Assembly: GCA_964504335.1 (NCBI GenBank)
Contig: CAZDET010000093.1
Coordinates: 1-15,571, forward strand
Length of the DNA stretch: 15,571 nucleotides
Direction of reading: 5' to 3'
From: CAZDET01 sp964504335
GTDB taxonomy: Bacteria > Bacteroidota > Bacteroidia > Chitinophagales > Saprospiraceae
Shown: in pieces, positions 1 to 7,530 of the stretch
Layout of the letters: each line of letters begins with the position of its first letter
Position numbering within the stretch: position 1 is the stretch's first letter
Notes under the pieces: generated by a model
What the model saw: the letters and a program-made list of their open reading frames with translations, nothing else
Told to the model about the DNA's origin: nothing
Database searches by the model: none
Made by a program: the position numbers and the translations under genes

Positions 1-40
1 GTTTTGTGTCGACCACAAAAATTGTCAAAGAAGGAAAAAA
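1..40 (+). repeat. Left inverted repeat (copy 1) flanking the TIR cassette
   Basis: This copy reads inward and its reverse complement matches 2181-2220. Positions 1-34 match 2187-2220 perfectly, and 38 of 40 bases match over the whole length; similarity stops beyond base 40. The copy contains its own small dyad: TTTTGTG (2-8), centre TCGAC (9-13), CACAAAA (14-20). The window begins at the first matching base, so the repeat may extend further left and its true outer end cannot be seen. Confidence 0.85.
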
Positions 41-240
41 GCTAAAAGATGCTACCAAAGCATTTCTGAAGTTGAAAGGCAGTAATCATGTTCCGGAGCG
101 GGAATAGCCGGAAAAATGATCGACGTCCAGTAGATAGACAAGGGAAAGAAATACACCTGTAAGTTAGAATGCATAAATAGTAGGCCGTACGGCTGGTTAC
201 ATTCATATAAAAAAACGACATACACCAAAACACATTGGCT
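41..240 (+). promoter_or_regulatory. Leader/promoter region of the TIR cassette with two small palindromes
   Basis: This stretch between the left repeat and the first gene looks AT-richer than the coding regions. It contains a hairpin with 6-bp arms (TTCCGG at 91-96 and CCGGAA at 108-113) and a perfect 10-bp palindrome GCCGTACGGC at 184-193, about 48 bp before the first ATG. These could be operator or transcript-structure elements. I could not place a convincing Bacteroidota -33/-7 promoter pair. A 69-codon minus-strand reading frame here shows no family signature and is not called. Confidence 0.3.
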
Positions 241-1359
241 ATGGAACCCACTACCCGCCCTATCCAGGTTTTTTTACTATTCGATGATGCGGACTACGAA
301 TTAATCCAGCTCATAGAAAAGCACTGTGCAGCGATGGAGCAGAAGCAGGCCATTTCCATCTGGCACCACCGCGATTTGCGCCCCGGTCAATTGATTGAGC
401 AAGAAACCACCAGGAGATTGGCGCAAGCCGATATCATTTTAATGATGATTTCGGCGGACTTGCTGAATTCAGAACGCTTTCATATCGGCGAAAAGATCAG
501 TCTCGAACGTTCGCGCAAGGGGCTGGCACGCGTACTACCTATTTATTTGCGCCACTGTGAGTTTACTGGTTATGATTTCACCAGCTTAAAGATGCTTCCC
601 GAGGACAACCAACCGGTTTTCCAAACGGGAGTGGATTTGGATAAGCGGTGTGCCGAGGTAGCCAGAGAGATCCACCGGGTGGTAGAAAACCTGAAACCAG
701 CCGAACCGCAAAACGCTGTAGCAAATGGGATGCCGGCCCCGGACGAATCGGACGAGGATACTACCAAAATACTGTACATCACGAATAATCCAAGAAAGGC
801 CAATCCGGTGAAGATCAATGAAGAGATCAATTGCATCAAGCAGCGACTGGTGATTGGAAAGTGCGCCTGCCGGTACGAACTCATTCCCAAAAACGTGGAG
901 ACGCTGGAAGGGCTCCAGCGGGCACTGCTCGAAACGCGGCCGCAGATCGTCCACTTCAGCGGTTATTCTACGCACGAGGACAAGCTGGCCTTTAAAAATG
1001 CGCAGGGGGCATCCATCTACATCAAACCCAGGGCGCTTCGTTGCCTGTTCGATGCCTTCAAGGATCGGCTCGAACTGGTTTTTTTGAATGCCTGTTATTC
1101 CGAGCCCCAGGCAAGAGCCATTTCCAAATCGATTTTTTACGTAATTGGCGTGGAAGGTCGATACGAGACCGAAACCAGCGGATTGTCGTTTGTGAAGGGA
1201 TTTTACCAGGCCATTGCCTATGGTGTGTCAATCAAGAAGGCCTATTCCCTGGCGCGCAATTTGTTGGAAATGAGCAACCTGCCGGGTTTCGATCAGATAG
1301 TGCTCTTCGAACGGGATCGAGAACCTCCGGTGATCCCCGTCACCAGGAAGGCTTCCTGA
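241..1359 (+). CDS. TIR-CHAT fusion protein, putative conflict-system effector
   Basis: The 372-aa protein has an N-terminal TIR domain (about residues 7-150) and a C-terminal CHAT caspase-like domain (about 175-358). TIR marks are the FLLFDDAD strand, W41-H-H-R-D-L-R-P-G49, the ADIILMMISADLL strand, and acidic residues E84/E89 near the usual NADase glutamate position. CHAT marks are IVHFSG (236-241), FLNACYS with C285, and an FYQAIAYG helix. Bacterial TIR domains typically cleave NAD+, and CHAT domains are cysteine proteases. Here the usual SGHG is SGYS, so the expected catalytic His is Y242 while Cys is kept; H245 lies close by. The protease may therefore be inactive or altered. No signal peptide is seen, so the protein should be cytosolic. 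ATG at 241 is preferred to the in-frame TTG at 235. It is coupled to the downstream EAD-TIR gene. Confidence is high for TIR and fairly high for CHAT; the defence role is inferred. Confidence 0.85.
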   Translation: MEPTTRPIQVFLLFDDADYELIQLIEKHCAAMEQKQAISIWHHRDLRPGQLIEQETTRRLAQADIILMMISADLLNSERFHIGEKISLERSRKGLARVLPIYLRHCEFTGYDFTSLKMLPEDNQPVFQTGVDLDKRCAEVAREIHRVVENLKPAEPQNAVANGMPAPDESDEDTTKILYITNNPRKANPVKINEEINCIKQRLVIGKCACRYELIPKNVETLEGLQRALLETRPQIVHFSGYSTHEDKLAFKNAQGASIYIKPRALRCLFDAFKDRLELVFLNACYSEPQARAISKSIFYVIGVEGRYETETSGLSFVKGFYQAIAYGVSIKKAYSLARNLLEMSNLPGFDQIVLFERDREPPVIPVTRKAS

Positions 1360-1415
1360 TGGTTGAAAAGCGATCTTTTCGTACTTTTCTGCTAATAAGC
1401 CAATCGGGACCGTGA
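1359..1415 (+). CDS. 18-codon bridging mini-ORF between the two TIR genes
   Basis: The ATG at 1359 overlaps the TGA of the TIR-CHAT gene by one base (TGATG). Its own TGA (1413-1415) overlaps the GTG start of the EAD-TIR gene (GTGA at 1412-1415). The predicted peptide MVEKRSFRTFLLISQSGP has no recognisable domain. The arrangement suggests a translational relay in which terminating ribosomes restart twice. The peptide itself may be unimportant. It could be coincidence, because a TGATG is not rare; the double overlap is the reason for listing it. Confidence 0.35.
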   Translation: MVEKRSFRTFLLISQSGP

Positions 1416-2179
1416 TCGAAACATTCCAACAACTGGTGGGCAGGGGGCAACTCTCCCAAGCCCTGGCGATACTCAAAACCTGGGGAGATCAAGTGGGCAG
1501 CGACTCCCTGATCGATGAAGTGCTGACCCTATCGAGGCAGCTCGAAGATTTGAACCGCCAGGAGCGCATGGGGCTGCTGAATTATTCAGACCTAAGCATA
1601 CATCGCAACCGCATTACCAATGCTGCAATGGGGGTGGCACGCAACCTGCAGGCTACCGAACACCCGCTTACCGATTCGCTTGCTTCGCCGAGGTCCTCTA
1701 CTGAATCGCAAAATGGCTTGCGCTTATTCATTTCTTACGCCCGTGAGGATGTAGACTACGTCAAAAACTTCGAAAAATTCATCCAGCCCCTGGTGAACCA
1801 GGGCCTGCTCGAAACCTGGAACGACTCCAAAATCGAACCCGGACAAATGTGGGAACGGGAAATCGAGCACAACCTTTGCACCTCCGACATTATTCTCTTC
1901 ATGGTCAGCGCCGACTTTCTCGCCTCCGACTACATTCGTCGAAAAGAGCGCAAGTGGGCCGCGGAAGCGGTGGAGCAGCGCGCCGCCAAAATTGTTCCCG
2001 TGCTGGTGCGCGAATGCCTATGGGAATACGAATCCTTTGGCAAGTACCAGGCAGTGCCCAACGACGAATCGGGCGAGCTGCTGCCCATTGCGAACTGGGC
2101 CGATCCCAACCGGGCCTACACCACGGTGGTAAAAGAGCTTTATACCATCATTAAAAGCAAGGCAGCATCTGATAATTAA
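1412..2179 (+). CDS. EAD11-like/TIR domain protein, putative conflict-system effector
   Basis: This 255-aa protein has an N-terminal helical segment (about residues 3-80) resembling effector-associated domain EAD11: an ALAILK helix, a loop with SRQLEDLNRQERMGLL, then SIHRNRIT. A TIR domain fills about 103-250, with LFISYARED, W136-N-D-S-K-I-E-P-G144, a SDIILFMVSADFLASDYI strand-helix, E179 as the candidate NADase glutamate, and IVPVLVREC. EADs are death-fold-like adaptor domains that join effectors to partner proteins; bacterial TIR domains usually consume NAD+. The upstream TIR-CHAT protein is the obvious partner, although no matching EAD was recognised in it. The start is GTG at 1412: an in-frame stop lies at 1364-1366, and the next ATG (1568) would remove most of the EAD. 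No signal peptide is visible. Confidence 0.85.
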   Translation: MIETFQQLVGRGQLSQALAILKTWGDQVGSDSLIDEVLTLSRQLEDLNRQERMGLLNYSDLSIHRNRITNAAMGVARNLQATEHPLTDSLASPRSSTESQNGLRLFISYAREDVDYVKNFEKFIQPLVNQGLLETWNDSKIEPGQMWEREIEHNLCTSDIILFMVSADFLASDYIRRKERKWAAEAVEQRAAKIVPVLVRECLWEYESFGKYQAVPNDESGELLPIANWADPNRAYTTVVKELYTIIKSKAASDN

Positions 2180-2180
2180 A

Positions 2181-2220
2181 TCTTTCCCTTCTTTGACAAT
2201 TTTTGTGGTCGACACAAAAC
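2181..2220 (-). repeat. Right inverted repeat (copy 2) flanking the TIR cassette
   Basis: This is the reverse complement of 1-40 (38 of 40 bases; 2187-2220 perfect). It begins one base after the stop codon of the EAD-TIR gene. It keeps the internal TTTTGTG/CACAAAA dyad (2201-2219) and, because of its place, could also act as a transcript 3' hairpin. Confidence 0.9.
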
Positions 2221-2250
2221 TGATGGCCTAAAAGGATTGAAGGCAGAGGA

Positions 2251-2285
2251 TTTGTGTCGATATAACCACGAAAATTGTCAGAGAA
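2251..2285 (+). repeat. Third, degenerate copy of the cassette repeat
   Basis: It aligns with bases 3-32 of copy 1 in the same orientation: 28 of 30 aligned bases match, with a 5-bp insertion (TATAA at 2261-2265) in the centre of the internal dyad. It is 30 bp outside copy 2 and inverted relative to it, so copies 2 and 3 together can form a large imperfect stem-loop (about 2187-2285). This is similar in style to paired REP palindromes. Confidence 0.75.
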
Positions 2286-2443
2286 CCAATCTTTCTACAT
2301 CCGTTTACATCCAATTCCGGACCCTCCGTCGTAGATAAAGTTGTACCGTCCTTACCAAGGTAGAGGAGGCATTGAACCAGCGGCCGATACATGTTGATAG
2401 CCGCTCTGGCGACCCCCTATTGAATAATATCAAAATCGAACTT
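2286..2443 (+). promoter_or_regulatory. Leader region of the TPR/DUF4331 operon
   Basis: This non-coding stretch precedes the lipoprotein gene. It contains a hairpin with perfect 6-bp arms (AGCGGC 2379-2384, GCCGCT 2400-2405) ending 38 bp before the chosen ATG. An AGGAGG at 2363-2368 lies just before an in-frame TTG (2372). That TTG would put 24 extra polar residues in front of the signal peptide and is not favoured. No clear promoter was identified. Confidence 0.3.
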
Positions 2444-3682
2444 ATGTATCAGAAATACCCATTTCTGCTGGCAGGGCTATGCCTGATAGTGTGCTTTCTG
2501 ACCGCCTGTACGGCTGATCAGGAAAAGCAACAGGCGATTGGCATCTACGCCAGCCCTGAAACATTTCCTAAATTACTCGACCGGCCGGAGCGCATCCAAA
2601 TGGGAAAAGAGTGGGAGCATGTACAGTCGTATTACGTGAAAAACCGCGATCTCATCCTGCGAGCAGGGTTGAATCAGGAAGCCAGTATTCAACTGGCACA
2701 CCTCTTCATTCAGGAGGCCCGGGTAACCGGCGAACACGGACATTATTACCCCGCCGCTCTACAGCTGCTGGAGGCCTACCTGGAGCAACCACAGGAAGAC
2801 TCCGATCGGCACTTCCGTGCGCTGTCGGCAAAGGCCATCGTCGAGCTGGCGCAGCACGAATTTCAGTCGGCCTTGCAGACCGCTGAGGCGGCCGTACGGC
2901 TCAATCCCTACAATGCCCAAGTTTACGGAGCACTCGTAGATGCCCACGTGGAGCTTGGCAACTACGACCAGGCCGTGGCTATGGCCGATAAGATGGTGGC
3001 CATTCGGCCCGATTTGCGGTCGTATTCCCGCATTTCCTACCTTCGGGAAATCCACGGACAAACCGACGGCGCGATCGATGCCATGAAAATGGCCGTGGCC
3101 GCCGGTGCACCCGGTACGGAGGAACTGGCCTGGACCCGCCTCGAACTCGGCAAGCTCTACCAGCGATACAGCCAACCCGAAAAAGCGGAATGGCACTTCC
3201 GGGCGGTGTTGACCGAGCGCCCCGATTATCCATTTGCCTTAGCCGCACTGGCCGACCTGGAAATGGAACGCGGACAAACGGAGACCGCTGAACAGCTCCT
3301 GCTCGATGCGCGGTCGATTATTCCGGAAGTTGGATTCTACGAACAGTTGGCGCACCTGTACGGTCAGACTCACCGATTGGAGGAAAAGAACGTCACGGAA
3401 CAGGCCATCCTGCAAATGCTCGGCGAAGATGTAGCCAGCGGGCACAACATGAACCTCGAATACGCCGACTTTTACCTGAATTTGGCGCAACAGCCGGAGG
3501 AGGCCCTCGCCTACGCACTGCGGGAGTACGAACTGCGACCTGCGAATATCGATGTCAATCACTTACTAGCGGATATCTACTTGCGGATGGGCGAGCGGCA
3601 GCAGGCCACGGCCCACCTGAAGCGAGCGATGGTTACCAATTCTCAACAACCCGAATTGGTGCAATTAGCGGCCTCTCTTTAA
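2444..3682 (+). CDS. TPR-repeat lipoprotein
   Basis: The 412-aa product starts with a lipoprotein signal peptide: a short charged start, the hydrophobic FLLAGLCLIVCF, then the lipobox LTAC with the lipidated Cys at residue 22. The rest is mostly helical and carries several tetratricopeptide repeats; clear examples include ALQTAEAAVRLNPYNAQVY, AVAMADKMVAIRPDL, AEWHFRAVLTERPDYPFALA and ALAYALREYELRPANIDVNH. TPR arrays bind proteins, so this is probably a membrane-anchored scaffold. ATG at 2444 is chosen because it places the signal peptide at the N-terminus. The gene ends 34 bp before the first DUF4331 gene, which suggests one transcript and a shared envelope role. No enzymatic motif is visible and the substrate or partner is unknown; the DUF4331 products are the best candidates. 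Confidence 0.85.
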   Translation: MYQKYPFLLAGLCLIVCFLTACTADQEKQQAIGIYASPETFPKLLDRPERIQMGKEWEHVQSYYVKNRDLILRAGLNQEASIQLAHLFIQEARVTGEHGHYYPAALQLLEAYLEQPQEDSDRHFRALSAKAIVELAQHEFQSALQTAEAAVRLNPYNAQVYGALVDAHVELGNYDQAVAMADKMVAIRPDLRSYSRISYLREIHGQTDGAIDAMKMAVAAGAPGTEELAWTRLELGKLYQRYSQPEKAEWHFRAVLTERPDYPFALAALADLEMERGQTETAEQLLLDARSIIPEVGFYEQLAHLYGQTHRLEEKNVTEQAILQMLGEDVASGHNMNLEYADFYLNLAQQPEEALAYALREYELRPANIDVNHLLADIYLRMGERQQATAHLKRAMVTNSQQPELVQLAASL

Positions 3683-3716
3683 AGACTTTTCCTTAAAAAA
3701 TTACCAGACTCAAATT

Positions 3717-5447
3717 ATGAATCATCTTACACAACCCCTGCTTGGCAGGGGCCTGGTAGTGCTGTGCCTGTTGTGGTGCGGCGTCGCCTGGGCCTCCAGT
3801 CACCGGGAAGCACCGTTGATCGCCTACGATCCATTGGCCGATAACACAGATGTCTACGCCTTTCGGAGTCCCGACGATCCCAATACGGTTACTATTATTG
3901 CCAATTACATCCCTGCGGAATTTCCTTTTGGCGGTCCGAATTACTACACCTTTGGGGAAAACATTCGCTACGAAATTCACATCGACAACGATGCGACCGT
4001 GCCGGGCGATGAAATCATTTACCGGTTCACCTTTCAGCGCGTCAACGAGGATCCGACCACCTTTTTCAACATCCGATTGGGGGCGCAAAACCTGCGGACA
4101 ACCTATACCCTCGAGCGCAGCATCGACGGAGGTGCCAGTTTTCAGGTTATCGTGATGGATGGAATCGTGCCGCCAAACGACATTGGCCCTCGCTCCATCG
4201 AATCGCCGGTAGGGCTGGAAACCACCTACTCGGAGCTGATGCAGGGAGCCATCACCACGGCCAGTTCGGGCGAACTCGTTTTCGCCGGACCAGTAGACGA
4301 TCCCTTCTACGTCGATTTAGGTGGCGTATTTGATTTGGGGAATATGCCCCGGCAGGATGGCGACCCGCGCGACGGCCTGGCCCGGTTCAACACCCACGCC
4401 ATTGCCATTCGCGTGCCCATTTCTACGTTGCTCAAGGAGGGAGCCCCTTCAATGCCTACGAGTATCCTCGACCCCGATTACGTAATTGGCGTGTGGGCCT
4501 CCGCTAGCCGGCGAGCCGTACGCACTCTGAACAGCGACGGATCGGCACCGACGGACGAAGGTGAGTGGGTACAGGTATCGCGCCTGGGCATGCCGCTCAC
4601 CAACGAGGTGGTTATTCCCATCGGGTTTAAGGATTACTGGAATCGCATCACCCCCTACGAAGAGATTGGCGATACGCTGCTCGATCCATTCTTTTACAAT
4701 CCGGAGCTAGCGCTGTACATGGACGACGATCAGTTTGGTGGAGCCGTGCCGGCTTTCAGTGCCCTGCGCGTACAGACTAACAGCTTGCAAGCGTTCGACT
4801 TCAGCAATGGTGCCGATGGTCTGTTTGGCCTGAGGGGAAATGCCGCACTCGACAACACCGCATTGGCCGACGATGCGTTCGGCGCGTTATTGCTGCCGGG
4901 GCCGGGCCTTCCGCGCTCCGTTGATTTGTGGCCAATTTTCCACACGGGTGTACCGAATATTCGGCCGTATCAATTGGCGACCGGCAAGAACGGCGATCCG
5001 CTGGCGGCGGGCAAGCCCTTCATTAATAACTTCCTGCCCAACGGTGGCGACATGCTGCGGCTCAACATGGCCGTACCCGTGACGCCCCGAGACGACGAAA
5101 ACTTCAGTCCGCTTGGCCTTATTCAGGCTGCCGTTCTTGGCCTGACTGCTACTCCCTTTGTAGAGAGTACCGATCTGGAATTCATTCCCAATATGGACGG
5201 TTTCCCCAACGGCCGCCGGCTGGAGGATGACGTGACCCTCATCGAGCTGCAAGCGGTTTCCGGGGTGGTGCTGGCGGCCATCGGCCTGTGGTACGACGAT
5301 TACACGGCCGGCGATCCCAATCCGGTGACCCAGGATCTGCTAGACGTGCTTAATTATCGCACCGGAGTGAGTGCCAACGATCGCCCCTTTACGGATGAAT
5401 TTCCTTACCTGGCCGCTCCCTGGCGGGGAACGGAAGTCAGTAAGTAA
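3717..5447 (+). CDS. DUF4331 family exported protein (no sorting domain)
   Basis: This 576-aa protein has a signal peptide (about 1-26, cleavage after AWA). The mature protein begins with the family's hallmark SSHREAPLI, followed by DPLADNTDVYAFRSPDDP, which identifies DUF4331. The biochemical role of the family is not established to my knowledge. The body has many Gly/Pro/Asp-rich loops, as expected for a secreted beta-rich protein. It ends soon after the DUF4331 domain (last residues GTEVSK) and lacks the C-terminal sorting domain of its paralogue next door, so it may stay in the periplasm or use another route. It is the middle gene of a likely three-gene operon (33- and 32-bp gaps). Residues 408-458 are identical to 404-454 of the next protein, while 22 of those 51 codons differ silently. 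Confidence 0.9.
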   Translation: MNHLTQPLLGRGLVVLCLLWCGVAWASSHREAPLIAYDPLADNTDVYAFRSPDDPNTVTIIANYIPAEFPFGGPNYYTFGENIRYEIHIDNDATVPGDEIIYRFTFQRVNEDPTTFFNIRLGAQNLRTTYTLERSIDGGASFQVIVMDGIVPPNDIGPRSIESPVGLETTYSELMQGAITTASSGELVFAGPVDDPFYVDLGGVFDLGNMPRQDGDPRDGLARFNTHAIAIRVPISTLLKEGAPSMPTSILDPDYVIGVWASASRRAVRTLNSDGSAPTDEGEWVQVSRLGMPLTNEVVIPIGFKDYWNRITPYEEIGDTLLDPFFYNPELALYMDDDQFGGAVPAFSALRVQTNSLQAFDFSNGADGLFGLRGNAALDNTALADDAFGALLLPGPGLPRSVDLWPIFHTGVPNIRPYQLATGKNGDPLAAGKPFINNFLPNGGDMLRLNMAVPVTPRDDENFSPLGLIQAAVLGLTATPFVESTDLEFIPNMDGFPNGRRLEDDVTLIELQAVSGVVLAAIGLWYDDYTAGDPNPVTQDLLDVLNYRTGVSANDRPFTDEFPYLAAPWRGTEVSK

Positions 5448-5479
5448 GTACTCCTTCATCGAAAAAGTAAGAAAATACA

Positions 5480-7519
5480 ATGCGACAAATACTTTATAAA
5501 TTCATTCTGGCCACGCTATTGCTGGGCCTGTCGGAGGCGCTGATCGCCTCCAGCCACCGGGAAGCGCCCCTGATTGCCGACGACCCGCTGGCCGACAATG
5601 TAGATGTCTATGCCTTTCGGAGTCCCGACGACCCGAGCATGGTCACCCTCATTGCTACCTACGTTCCGCTGCAACTGCCGCAGGGCGGTCCGAACTACTA
5701 CACCTTCGGCGAAAACATTCGCTACGAAATCCACATTGACAACGACGCGACCGTGCCGGGCGATGAGATCATCTACCGGTTCACGTTCAATATCGTCAAT
5801 GAAGACCCGACCACCTTCTTCCTCATTCGCCTGGGGCAGGAAAACCAGAAGGCCACCTACACGCTGGAGCGCAGCGTAGACGGCGGCATGACCTTCCAGA
5901 CGGTGATTTCCGAGGGCAAGGTGCCACCCCCAAATGTGGGGCCCCGCTCGATTTCCAGTCAGGTGGGCCTGAATACTACCTACGAGCTCTTGATGCAAGA
6001 TGCGATCGAAACTGCCTCCTCCGGAGAGAAGGTTTTTTGCGGCACGACCGATGATCCTTTTTTCGTGGACTTAGGAGGAATTTTCGACCTGGGCGATTCT
6101 CCCCGTCAAAATGGTATGCCGTCGGATGGCGTCGCCTGCTTGAACGTCAGTACCATCGCCATTCAGGTACCCATATCGACGCTGCTGAAAGCAGGTGCCC
6201 CGGCGACGCCCAGCAGCATTCTCGATCCGGATTACGTGATCGGGGTGTGGGCCTCGGCCAGCCGCCCGCAGATTCAAACCCTTTCCGGCGATGGCGACCC
6301 GACTTTTGATGGCCCTTGGGTCCAAGTTTCTCGATTGGGCATGCCACTGACCAACGAAGCAGTGATCCCTATTGGATTGAAAGATTACTGGAATGCTATC
6401 ACTCCCTACCAGGAGCTGGCGGATACCCTAATGGATGGTGCCTTCTACAATCCGGAATTGGCACTGTACATGGACGACGACCAGTTCGGCGGTGCCGTAC
6501 CGGCCTTCGCGCCCCTTCGCGTACAAACCAACAGCCTCCAAGCTTTTGACTTCAGTAACGGTGGGGATGGCCTCTTCGGCCTGAAGGGGAGCTCCGCCCT
6601 CGATGGAACTGCCCTGGCGGAAGATGCCTTCGGTGGCCTCCTGCTGCCCGGACCAGGCCTGCCACGCTCGGTCGACCTCTGGCCGGCTTTCCACACGGGC
6701 GTACCGAATATTCGGCCCTACCAGCTGGCGACCGGCAAGAATGGCGATCCGCTAGCTGCGGGCAAGCCTTTTATCAACAACTTCCTGCCCAACGGCGGCG
6801 ATATGTTGCGTCTGAACATGGCCGTGCCGGTCACACCCCGCAACGACGAAGCCTTCAGCTCGCTCGGCCTGGTGCAGGCAGCGGTGCTCGGCCTGACGCA
6901 GGCCCCGTTTGTCAACTCCACGGATTTGGAATTCATCCCCAATATGGACGGCTTCCCCAACGGCCGCCGCCTGGAAGATGACGTGACGCGTATTGAACTG
7001 CAAGCTGTTTCCGGGGTGGTGCTGGCAGCCATCGGTCTGTGGTACGACGATTACACAGCCGGCGGCCCCAACCCCGTTACCGACGACCTACTAGGTGTAT
7101 TGGGCTACACCACCGGCGTGGAGAGCAACGATCTGCCATTCGCGGAAACCTTCCCGTATCTGGCTCCGCCGCGCAGCGGCACCGGAGAATGCGGCGGGCA
7201 GGTAGTCACATCCGTCAGTGACCCACTCAATCCGGGCCTGGGTCTCAACGCGCCGGCAGTGGTACTGACCAACTACCCCAATCCCTTCGCGCAGGTGACC
7301 ACGTTCAAATACCGCGTGCGCGCAGCGACACAGGTGACCATACGCGTCTATGACGCGCAGGGCCGCTACCTCACCACGGTCCTGAATGCCAATCAGGCCG
7401 CCGGCGAGTATATCCAAGATTGGGATGCTTCGCGCCTGGCTCCGGGCGTATACTACGCCAACGTGACGGATAGCTCCGGCCGCGTGGTGCACGTGGCGAA
7501 GCTGATAAAGGTGGAGTAG
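5480..7519 (+). CDS. DUF4331 family protein with T9SS type A sorting domain
   Basis: This 679-aa paralogue of the upstream gene has a signal peptide (about 1-23, cleavage after LIA), the SSHREAPLI start and a full DUF4331 region to about residue 570. A linker follows with a Cys (GTGECGG) and then a C-terminal T9SS type A domain (about 595-679). Its marks are NYPNPF at 598-603, ATQVTIRVYDAQGR, LAPGVYYANV and a basic end, HVAKLIKVE. Such domains direct export across the outer membrane by type IX secretion and are usually cleaved with surface attachment or release. The protein is therefore expected at the cell surface. Gene order and the high similarity point to tandem duplication, with the sorting domain gained or lost in one copy. 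The function of the shared domain is unknown. Confidence 0.92.
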   Translation: MRQILYKFILATLLLGLSEALIASSHREAPLIADDPLADNVDVYAFRSPDDPSMVTLIATYVPLQLPQGGPNYYTFGENIRYEIHIDNDATVPGDEIIYRFTFNIVNEDPTTFFLIRLGQENQKATYTLERSVDGGMTFQTVISEGKVPPPNVGPRSISSQVGLNTTYELLMQDAIETASSGEKVFCGTTDDPFFVDLGGIFDLGDSPRQNGMPSDGVACLNVSTIAIQVPISTLLKAGAPATPSSILDPDYVIGVWASASRPQIQTLSGDGDPTFDGPWVQVSRLGMPLTNEAVIPIGLKDYWNAITPYQELADTLMDGAFYNPELALYMDDDQFGGAVPAFAPLRVQTNSLQAFDFSNGGDGLFGLKGSSALDGTALAEDAFGGLLLPGPGLPRSVDLWPAFHTGVPNIRPYQLATGKNGDPLAAGKPFINNFLPNGGDMLRLNMAVPVTPRNDEAFSSLGLVQAAVLGLTQAPFVNSTDLEFIPNMDGFPNGRRLEDDVTRIELQAVSGVVLAAIGLWYDDYTAGGPNPVTDDLLGVLGYTTGVESNDLPFAETFPYLAPPRSGTGECGGQVVTSVSDPLNPGLGLNAPAVVLTNYPNPFAQVTTFKYRVRAATQVTIRVYDAQGRYLTTVLNANQAAGEYIQDWDASRLAPGVYYANVTDSSGRVVHVAKLIKVE

Positions 7520-7530
7520 GTGGTACTTTG

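Larger units (their letters stand above)
1..2220. mobile_element. Putative inverted-repeat-flanked defence cassette (no recombinase)
   Basis: Two near-perfect 40-bp inverted repeats bracket exactly the TIR-CHAT and EAD-TIR genes and nothing else. The repeats are seen directly; the mobile status is inferred. The cassette has no transposase or integrase, so it would be non-autonomous and would need a recombinase encoded elsewhere. A target duplication cannot be tested because the left end is the window edge. Other readings are a pair of dispersed REP-like palindromes that happen to flank the genes, or recombination sites that let the segment invert. Inversion looks less useful, because the upstream region lies inside the repeats and would flip together with the genes. 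Confidence 0.4.

Noticed and set aside
42..251. 69-codon minus-strand reading frame upstream of the TIR-CHAT gene
   Set aside because: It shows no domain and no plausible signal or operon context, and it overlaps the leader region. The Tyr/Phe/Cys-rich composition looks like chance translation of AT-rich DNA.
586..975. Long minus-strand reading frame inside the TIR-CHAT gene
   Set aside because: It is antisense to a well-supported domain and has no family signature.
1..2220. Invertible (phase-variable) segment
   Set aside because: The inverted repeats would allow inversion, but the leader region lies inside them, so flipping would carry the promoter along with the genes. There is no nearby invertase. 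Kept only as an alternative.
1..2285. Integron attC sites or retron msr/msd structure
   Set aside because: The repeats have internal dyads, but no attC-like core sites, integrase or reverse transcriptase is seen.
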